The position numbers and the translations under genes are program-made. Of a DNA stretch of 64,000 nt, positions 58,581-64,000 are shown piece by piece. The notes under the pieces are model-generated. The model had not been told where the DNA came from. It ran no database searches and saw only the letters and a list, made by a program, of their open reading frames with translations. The stretch is from Brevibacillus brevis NBRC 100599 (GTDB lineage Bacteria > Bacillota > Bacilli > Brevibacillales > Brevibacillaceae), in NCBI RefSeq assembly GCF_000010165.1, contig NC_012491.1:5031001-5095000 (forward strand), read 5' to 3'. Each line of letters begins with the position of its first letter. The first letter of the stretch is position 1.

Positions 58581-59087
58581 ATGAAAAATCCCGCTTGGTT
58601 GGGTGACCCCTTTGCGATTAAGAATAACAAAATATTCCTAACGAAAAAAGTAGCGAAACGCCTCCTGGCCGAAGCACAAGAGGCGTTTCCTTATGAGTAT
58701 TCTGCTTTGCTCGCAGGTCATGGAGCAACGATTACTGCCTATGTACCGATGCCCAACTCACCTGACAAGCATGTGTTCGCTTGGGATGGGGCAACATTTC
58801 TTCAAGCCTTGCAGCACATTCGCAAGAACAATATTCAATGGTTAGGTGTCTTGCATACACACCCCCATACACCGCCAATCCCTTCTGCACGCGACATAGC
58901 TGGCTGGCATTATCCTACGCTTAGCTATTGGATTGTGGGACTCGCATCCGCCCAGCCAGCATGGCGTGTTTATCAATGGGTACAGGATGGAAATAGCGGG
59001 TCATTTGAAGCACGTGACTACACACTGATAGAAGCGGCTTGTGACGATGAGGAAACCACCGGTTCTTCTCCCCCAAAAAACTCTTGA
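58581..59087 (+). CDS. JAMM/MPN+ metallopeptidase-like protein (M67)
   Basis: This 168-residue single-domain protein carries a full JAMM motif: E39 in EYSALLAG, then H92-T-H94-x7-S102-x2-D105 (HTHPHTPPIPSARD). Prokaryotic M67 proteins cleave ubiquitin-like, C-terminal Gly or Cys-containing targets, often in sulfur transfer. No ubiquitin-like protein gene is adjacent. AAGGACG precedes the ATG. Its last 70 bases overlap the 3' end of the aspartokinase gene on the other strand, a rather long convergent overlap. Confidence 0.83.
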   Translation: MKNPAWLGDPFAIKNNKIFLTKKVAKRLLAEAQEAFPYEYSALLAGHGATITAYVPMPNSPDKHVFAWDGATFLQALQHIRKNNIQWLGVLHTHPHTPPIPSARDIAGWHYPTLSYWIVGLASAQPAWRVYQWVQDGNSGSFEARDYTLIEAACDDEETTGSSPPKNS

Positions 59088-60421
59088 TACAAAGCAATCA
59101 CAGCACGGTCTGCCTCTTCGGCCTTCACCCCAAACATCATGCTTACTTCCGATGACCCCTGATTGATCATTTCCAAATTGATTTTCGCAGCAGCCAAAGC
59201 CGTAGTGGCTCTCGCCGTTGTCCCCACAGATTGACGCATGCCCTCCCCGACAATCATGACGAGCGCAAGACTATGCTGAACAGCGACATCATCAGCGAAC
59301 AGCTCCCGGCGGATGCGCTCTACAATCCGCTGTTCCTTCTCTTCCGTGAGATCACGCTCGCGCAGAATAACGGAAATGTTATCAATCCCAGATGGGGTAT
59401 GCTCATACGAAAGCTCTTCCTCCTCCAAAATTTGTAGCAGCTTGCGACCAAAACCAATTTCGCGGTTCATCAAATACTTACTGACGTAAATGCTGCAAAA
59501 GCCGCCGTCACTTGCAATCCCCGACACTCCGTTTGTAGCAGCTCCTCGCTCGGCCACAATCATCGTACCAGGTGCAGAAGGATTGTTCGTATTCTTGATG
59601 CATACGGGTATATCTGCTTGATACGCGGGAATCAACGCTTCCTCGTGGAATACACTAAAACCGGAATAGGACAGCTCCCTCATCTCTCGGTACGTAATCT
59701 CTGTTACTTTTTTCGGGTTGGCAATGAGGTTTGGATTGACCACATAAACAGAGTCCACATCGGTAAAATTCTCGTAGACTTCTGCCTCAACTGCCGCAGC
59801 CAAAATCGAGCCCGTAATATCCGAGCCACCTCGTGAAAAAGTAACAAGATCACCGGCGCGCGAATAACCGAAGAAGCCAGGGAAAATGACGATTCCCTCC
59901 CGCTCTCGCAATGTCGCCAATTTGGCATACGCTTCAGGGAGAATATGCGCATTGCTTGCTTCATCCGTAACCAGCATTCCTGCATCCTTTGGATTGATGT
60001 AGGTCGCCACCTCACCCAAGCTCTGCAAATAACGAGCAACAACCTTGGCGCATGTATCCTCTCCGGCAGCTTTGACTGCATCCATGAATCTTTCCGTGGA
60101 CAAGCCCGCCTTGTTTGCGAGAACCTCCTCGAGCTCCGCTTCGATCGCTTGACCGATCTCGGCAGAAAGCCCGAGATCTGCTACAATCTCCCGATAGCGC
60201 AAGAAAATGGCTTGTTTCGCTTCCTCTGTCGGTTCCCCAGCCAAAGATCGCTCCGCATAGGCAATTAACAAATCAGTAACCTTCGTGTCTTCCTTGTTCC
60301 GTTTCCCAGGTGCCGATACAACAATCAATCGTCTATCCCGATCCGCCATAACAATTTGGCATACTTTTTTTATTTGCTCAGCATTCGCCAGAGAAGTTCC
60401 CCCGAATTTTGCCACCTTCAT
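59018..60421 (-). CDS. thrD: Aspartate kinase, class III (YclM/ThrD-like)
   Basis: This 467-residue monofunctional aspartokinase has the amino-acid kinase motif KVAKFGGTSLAN, VVSAPGKRNKEDTKVTDLL, and FSRGGSDITGSILA, followed by ACT domains (VSKYLMNREIGFG, IGEGMRQSVGTTARA). It makes aspartyl phosphate for lysine, threonine and methionine synthesis; class III enzymes are usually feedback-inhibited by lysine and threonine together. The ATG at 60421 has GGAGG eight bases upstream. The C-terminus has about 17 extra Ser/Val-rich residues that lie in the overlap with the JAMM gene. Confidence 0.92.
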   Translation of the reverse strand: MKVAKFGGTSLANAEQIKKVCQIVMADRDRRLIVVSAPGKRNKEDTKVTDLLIAYAERSLAGEPTEEAKQAIFLRYREIVADLGLSAEIGQAIEAELEEVLANKAGLSTERFMDAVKAAGEDTCAKVVARYLQSLGEVATYINPKDAGMLVTDEASNAHILPEAYAKLATLREREGIVIFPGFFGYSRAGDLVTFSRGGSDITGSILAAAVEAEVYENFTDVDSVYVVNPNLIANPKKVTEITYREMRELSYSGFSVFHEEALIPAYQADIPVCIKNTNNPSAPGTMIVAERGAATNGVSGIASDGGFCSIYVSKYLMNREIGFGRKLLQILEEEELSYEHTPSGIDNISVILRERDLTEEKEQRIVERIRRELFADDVAVQHSLALVMIVGEGMRQSVGTTARATTALAAAKINLEMINQGSSEVSMMFGVKAEEADRAVIALYQEFFGGEEPVVSSSSQAASISV

Positions 60422-60608
60422 GATTGATTCCTCCACCCAACTCTCACGTCTTATGTTCTTACTAGCTTAATTTATCCACATAAAAAGAACAAGTGTCTTT
60501 TCCACGAAGACACACAGGAATATTCATCAAGATTTGTCGCATAGTAACGATGAGTACCTCATCACGTACAGCCACCTAGCACGAAAGTCTCTGCAACGAG
60601 GTGAACGA

Positions 60609-61361
60609 ATGAAAAAGCATATCCTCTTTTTCCCCCTTTTGCTAGCTGTCATTCTGGCTCCTTCCTTCAACGAGACAGCCAATGCCATTCGGGGAAAAAA
60701 TCGCGAGTATTACGAAACAAGAGGAGATATCGTTTGGGAAGTGCCGACAGAGAGCAAGGTGATTGCCCTTACCTTTGACGATGGTCCAGATCAGGTGTAC
60801 ACTCCTCAGATCGCAGCGCTTTTGAAGCAGTATCAAGCGAAATCCACCTTTTTTGTCGTAGGCAATCGTGTGAGCGAGTACCCGGAAATCGTCAAATCTC
60901 TCGCGAATGATCAACATGAGATTGCCAATCACACTTACAGTCATCCAGATATTCGAAAGCTGTCCGCGAAGCGACTGTTAGAAGAGGTGCAAAAAACGCA
61001 GGAGACGATTTATTCGGCAACAGGGGTTCGTCCCACCCTCTTTCGCCCTCCGGGGGGATATTATGACGAGACCGTGGTCGATACAGCCAAGCAAGCTGGT
61101 TTTCTCGTGATCATGTGGTCCTGGCATCAAGATACACGTGATTGGAGCGATCCCGGTGTAAAAAAAATCGTCAACAAGGTTTTGAACAACGCTCGGAATG
61201 GAGACATCGTGCTATTTCATGATTACGGAGGCAATCGAAGACAGACGGTACAAGCCCTCGAGCAAATATTGCCTGAACTGAAAAATAGAGGGTATAAATT
61301 CGTCACGGTCAGTGAATTGTTGAGAGGATATGGACGTGCGAAGCAGGTAGACTATCCTTAA
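60609..61361 (+). CDS. Secreted polysaccharide deacetylase (NodB family)
   Basis: This 250-residue exported protein (signal peptide ending ANA) has the NodB motifs in order: TFDDGPD (catalytic base and metal Asp), HTYSHPD (two metal His), RPPGGYYD, a Trp-rich segment VIMWSWHQDTRDW, and DIVLFHDYG. It removes acetyl groups from peptidoglycan or another glycan; PdaA/PdaB-like sporulation enzymes are close relatives. The ATG at 60609 follows GAGGTGA by about five bases. A bidirectional terminator follows. Confidence 0.9.
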   Translation: MKKHILFFPLLLAVILAPSFNETANAIRGKNREYYETRGDIVWEVPTESKVIALTFDDGPDQVYTPQIAALLKQYQAKSTFFVVGNRVSEYPEIVKSLANDQHEIANHTYSHPDIRKLSAKRLLEEVQKTQETIYSATGVRPTLFRPPGGYYDETVVDTAKQAGFLVIMWSWHQDTRDWSDPGVKKIVNKVLNNARNGDIVLFHDYGGNRRQTVQALEQILPELKNRGYKFVTVSELLRGYGRAKQVDYP

Positions 61362-61377
61362 TTTTTTCCAATGAAAA

Positions 61378-61403
61378 AGTGCCCCTAGCACTAAGGGGCA
61401 CTT
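61378..61403. terminator. Bidirectional terminator between deacetylase gene and floT
   Basis: AGTGCCCCT pairs with AGGGGCACT around an 8-base loop, flanked by an A-run and T-rich sequence, between converging genes. Confidence 0.8.
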
Positions 61404-61421
61404 CTTCTCTGATCGATTTGA

Positions 61422-62966
61422 TTATTTGGTTTCGTTCTCCAAAATTGAATCCGTCTCTACCTGAACTTTTACGGGTACAGGCTGTTGCTTCGCAGGCACG
61501 GTATCATCCTTTTTCATAAAATCTGCGATCATTTTGTTCATATCCAATCCGGATACGTCTTTCAGCATCTCAGGAAGTTGGGCCATCAGCTTCGTAACAT
61601 TCCCACTCAGACGATTGACGCCATCTCCCTGACCGCCTCCCGCATCCACGATCGTTACTTTGTCGATCGCCTTCATCGGCTCGGCAATTTTCTCAGCCAG
61701 CTCAGGAAGCATTTTCGCAATAATATCGAGAACAGCCGCATGACCGAATTTTTCAAATGCTTCAGCCAGCTTCTCTTTCCCTTCTGCTTCGGCTTCGAGC
61801 TTGAGTCGCGTGACTTCTGCCTCAGCGCTACCACGGGCTCTTTCAGCCTCGGCAATTGCCAAGCCTTCCAGACGCTTCTGCTCGGCATTTGCTTTTGCCT
61901 CAGCTTCAATGCGGTACTTGATCGCGTCTGCTTCTCTCAGCTTCTTCGCTTTTTCCGCTTCTGCCGCCTGTTCCACTGAGTAGCGGTCGGCGTCGGCCTT
62001 TTTCTTCACTTCCGCATCATATTGCTTTTCGCGGCGAAGAATTTCTTTTTCCTCCAGCTCAATTTCCTTCTGCTTGCGGACGAGATCGACCTTCATCTCT
62101 TCTTCTGTCACCTGCTGCTTGGCGACAGCTTCTTGCAGCTTGTAGGCTTGGTCCGCACTCGCCTTCGCTTTGTCCTGCTCTTGCTTAAACGCCGCTACCT
62201 TCAGCTCTTTTTCCTTTTCAGCTTCGGCAATGTTCGTTTCCTTCAGCAGCTCTGCCTTGCGTGCCTCTTCCTCTGCCTGTGCCTGCTTGATCCGCGCTTC
62301 TTTGTCCGCATCAGCCTGTGAGATGGTCGCATCGCGTTTTACTGCAGCGATTTGCGGTATTCCAAGCGCAGCTAAATAGCCGTTTTTGTCCCGGACATCC
62401 TTGATGGTGAAGCTGACAACGGACAGCCCCATTTTTTTCAAATCCTTTGTTGCTACAGCTTGCACCTCTTGTGCGAATCGCTCACGGTTTTTGTAAATTT
62501 CCTCCACCGTCATACTGCCGAGGATTGCCCGCAAATAGCCTTCGAGGACTTCCTGTGCTTCTCCGCGCAGTGCCTCGTCACTCTTGCCCATAAATTGCTC
62601 GGATGCGGTCGCGATATCTTCAATCGAGCCGCCTACCTTGATGATTGCAACGCCATCTGCCATGACAGGAACGCCCTGCTCGGTGTACACCTCAGGAGTC
62701 GATACGTCCAGCTTATGAGACAGAAGACTCAGAAAGTTTGCTTGTTGAAAAATAGGGAGGATAAATGCGCCGCCTCCGCGGACGATCTTCATTTTGCGCC
62801 CGGATTCGTCACTGAGTACGTTTTTCGAGCCGAGATAGCTACCCGTCACGATCATGGCTTCATCTGCACCCACTGTTTTGTAACGGGCCCAAAAAGCAAT
62901 ACCCAACACGAGAAAGACTGCGACGACAACACCTACTATGGTCAAAACGCCAGGATCTAACATCAT
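61422..62966 (-). CDS. floT: Flotillin-like protein FloT (YuaG)
   Basis: This 514-residue protein has an N-terminal membrane hairpin/anchor (GVVVAVFLVLGIAFWARY), an SPFH/band-7 domain (about 40-230) and a long flotillin coiled coil rich in Glu/Ala/Lys repeats (AEAEKEKELK, AEAKANAEQK). It organises functional membrane microdomains. Its ATG overlaps the stop of the upstream NfeD-like gene (ATGA), matching the B. subtilis yuaF-yuaG pair. GAAGGAG precedes the start. Confidence 0.95.
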   Translation of the reverse strand: MMLDPGVLTIVGVVVAVFLVLGIAFWARYKTVGADEAMIVTGSYLGSKNVLSDESGRKMKIVRGGGAFILPIFQQANFLSLLSHKLDVSTPEVYTEQGVPVMADGVAIIKVGGSIEDIATASEQFMGKSDEALRGEAQEVLEGYLRAILGSMTVEEIYKNRERFAQEVQAVATKDLKKMGLSVVSFTIKDVRDKNGYLAALGIPQIAAVKRDATISQADADKEARIKQAQAEEEARKAELLKETNIAEAEKEKELKVAAFKQEQDKAKASADQAYKLQEAVAKQQVTEEEMKVDLVRKQKEIELEEKEILRREKQYDAEVKKKADADRYSVEQAAEAEKAKKLREADAIKYRIEAEAKANAEQKRLEGLAIAEAERARGSAEAEVTRLKLEAEAEGKEKLAEAFEKFGHAAVLDIIAKMLPELAEKIAEPMKAIDKVTIVDAGGGQGDGVNRLSGNVTKLMAQLPEMLKDVSGLDMNKMIADFMKKDDTVPAKQQPVPVKVQVETDSILENETK

Positions 62967-63502
62967 TTCCCATCTCCTTCGCCAGATTCAGTGTAAAAGG
63001 GGATCACATACAAGACATGGTCACGGACCTCGACTACGACGACACGGGCTCCTTGCGGGATAACCTGGCCCTCAAGACTCGCTGCCATATGGTACGTGGT
63101 TCCACTAATCATCGGCAGCAGTACCTCTCCCAGTCCTTCTGCCGGGATCGTCGTCCCGACTTCGCCCAGCTTCCCTCCCAGTTGACTCATGGAATAGCTC
63201 GTGGAATTTTCCGCATGGCTCATCGGCTTTACCCACAGGAAGTAAGAAACAAGAGCCAAAGCGATACCAATGACAGCTGCCAGCATCAACACGACAAACG
63301 CACCGAGAGAAGTGTACCGAGATAACAGATACCCCGCTCCGCCAAAGGCAGTCATGCCGCTGACCAACAAAATAGGCTGTGCAAAAGGCAGATGCAGATG
63401 TCCCAGCCAATCCGAGAGCGCATCGCCAAACAACAGTGAGATGAGCGTGTAGAGTAGGCCAAGTACAAGGCAGACTATGTAGACGGTTTCAAGTACGCCC
63501 AC
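62963..63502 (-). CDS. nfeD: NfeD-family membrane protein (YuaF-like), partner of FloT
   Basis: This protein of about 179 residues has several N-terminal membrane spans (YIVCLVLGLLYTLISLLFG, ILLVSGMTAFGGAGYLL, LGAFVVLMLAAVIGIALALVSYFLW) and a C-terminal OB-fold domain (GKLGEVGTTIPAEGLGEVLL, RVVVVEVRDHVLYV). NfeD proteins work with flotillins. The GTG at 63502 has AAGGGGGG six bases upstream; an earlier in-frame start at 63541 has no site. The stop overlaps floT. Confidence 0.9.
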   Translation of the reverse strand: MGVLETVYIVCLVLGLLYTLISLLFGDALSDWLGHLHLPFAQPILLVSGMTAFGGAGYLLSRYTSLGAFVVLMLAAVIGIALALVSYFLWVKPMSHAENSTSYSMSQLGGKLGEVGTTIPAEGLGEVLLPMISGTTYHMAASLEGQVIPQGARVVVVEVRDHVLYVIPFYTESGEGDGK

Positions 63503-63590
63503 GACTGTCCCCCCCTTTCTAAAATTGCCTCTATAGTGCATACGAGTGAGGTGGAAAATAGTTTCATAAATAAGGAATTAATCCCTTTTC

Positions 63591-64000
63591 TTATTGCTTT
63601 TTCTGCTGAAGGACTTTTTGGATGCGTCGAACTCCTTCCTCGATGTTCGCCGGGCACTCCCACGAATAGGTCAGGCGCAGCCACCCCGCTTCCGCTCCAT
63701 AGACGCTGCCGGGTGTAAAAACAACGCCCTCTCTGACCGCATCATCCAGCAATTCTTTTTCGTCCCTGGGAGCAAGCAACCGACACCAAATATGATAGCT
63801 GCCACCCGGCTCATTCCATACCGCGTAATCGGAGAGATGCTTGTGCATAGCGCGTACCATCGTTTGTTGTTGCTCCAACAAGTAACGAGACATTCGCTCC
63901 TGCTGATTGTTCCAGCTCTTTCGCTCAACAAATCGCCGGGCGAATTGCTGGGAGACGCTGCTCGTGCCAAAATCCATTTGCTGCTTGGCATCGGCTAGTC
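63591..64000 (-). CDS. C-terminal part of a MocR/aminotransferase-like PLP protein (runs off the window edge)
   Basis: The reading frame stays open to the right edge, so the 5' part is missing. The visible part matches the C-terminal small domain of class I/II aminotransferases or GntR/MocR regulators: DFGTSSVSQQFARRFVE, EPGGSYHIWCRL, then VFTPGSVYGAEAGWLRLTYS where the Arg-type end of these proteins lies. Whether it has an N-terminal GntR HTH cannot be seen. A long gap (88 bases) separates it from nfeD. Confidence 0.75.
   Translation of the reverse strand, partial: LADAKQQMDFGTSSVSQQFARRFVERKSWNNQQERMSRYLLEQQQTMVRAMHKHLSDYAVWNEPGGSYHIWCRLLAPRDEKELLDDAVREGVVFTPGSVYGAEAGWLRLTYSWECPANIEEGVRRIQKVLQQKKQ

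Noticed and set aside
1-64000. CRISPR arrays, tRNA or rRNA genes
   Set aside because: No regularly spaced direct repeats and no tRNA-like cloverleaf with CCA end or rRNA core sequence was noticed on either strand.

Overview
This window looks like chromosomal DNA from an endospore-forming member of the Bacillota, most probably a Brevibacillus or close Paenibacillaceae relative. That placement is an inference from protein similarity, gene order and moderate GC content; no rRNA or tRNA gene is present to confirm it. Strong AGGAGG-type ribosome sites, many GTG and TTG starts, and hairpin-plus-T-run terminators are seen throughout. Many genes are sporulation or germination genes (yutH, yutC, lytH, yunB, a gerA-gerB-gerC operon).

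From memory, the backbone follows the Bacillus subtilis yut-yun region: yuzD/yutI, yutH-yutG-yutF-yutE-yutD-yutC-lipA-lytH-yunB-yunC-yunD-yunE-yunF. Accessory blocks interrupt it. (1) 0-5 kb: two secreted proteins, yuzD, the mccA-mccB reverse transsulfuration pair, and the NifU-type yutI. (2) 5-17.6 kb: a hydrolase, a 2-hydroxyacid dehydrogenase, the yutH-yutG-yutF group, a secreted phosphoesterase, a cysteine-rich regulator, yutE with a new 35-codon membrane ORF beside it, glpX, a YDQ/GPGGF repeat protein, yutD, the yutC lipoprotein and lipA. (3) 17.7-28.9 kb: a yhaO-yhaN (SbcDC-like) pair, a PfpI-family protein, lytH, a TetR regulator with aldehyde dehydrogenase, and the ger operon. (4) 29-33.1 kb: the riboflavin operon ribD-ribE-ribBA-ribH, preceded by TWO complete FMN riboswitches in tandem, each with its own terminator. 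(5) 33.1-39.6 kb: a solute-binding protein, sensor kinase and sigma-54 activator encoded next to a TsdA-like dihaem cytochrome lipoprotein; a near-perfect -24/-12 promoter and two repeated activator-type sites lie in between. (6) 39.7-42.6 kb: an AT-rich accessory island with small ORFs, a LysR stub and a secreted toxin-like protein with a putative immunity gene, bounded by two related copies of the yunB terminator region. (7) 42.7-64 kb: yunB, an MFS transporter, a Cu-amine-oxidase-N protein with an HtrA-like protease, cysteine dioxygenase, HemAT, corA with two upstream small ORFs, an HD-GYP protein, yunC to yunF, a JAMM peptidase converging on and overlapping an aspartokinase gene, a polysaccharide deacetylase, nfeD-floT, and the edge of a MocR/aminotransferase-like gene.

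The strongest candidates for new biology are the tandem FMN riboswitches, the self-contained sigma-54 sensory circuit controlling a TsdA-like cytochrome, and the toxin-immunity island. Weaker but checkable leads are the structured intergenic element before glpX, the leader ORFs before corA, and a duplicated hairpin leader before the HtrA-like gene. Family assignments rest on recognition by eye; no database search was run.
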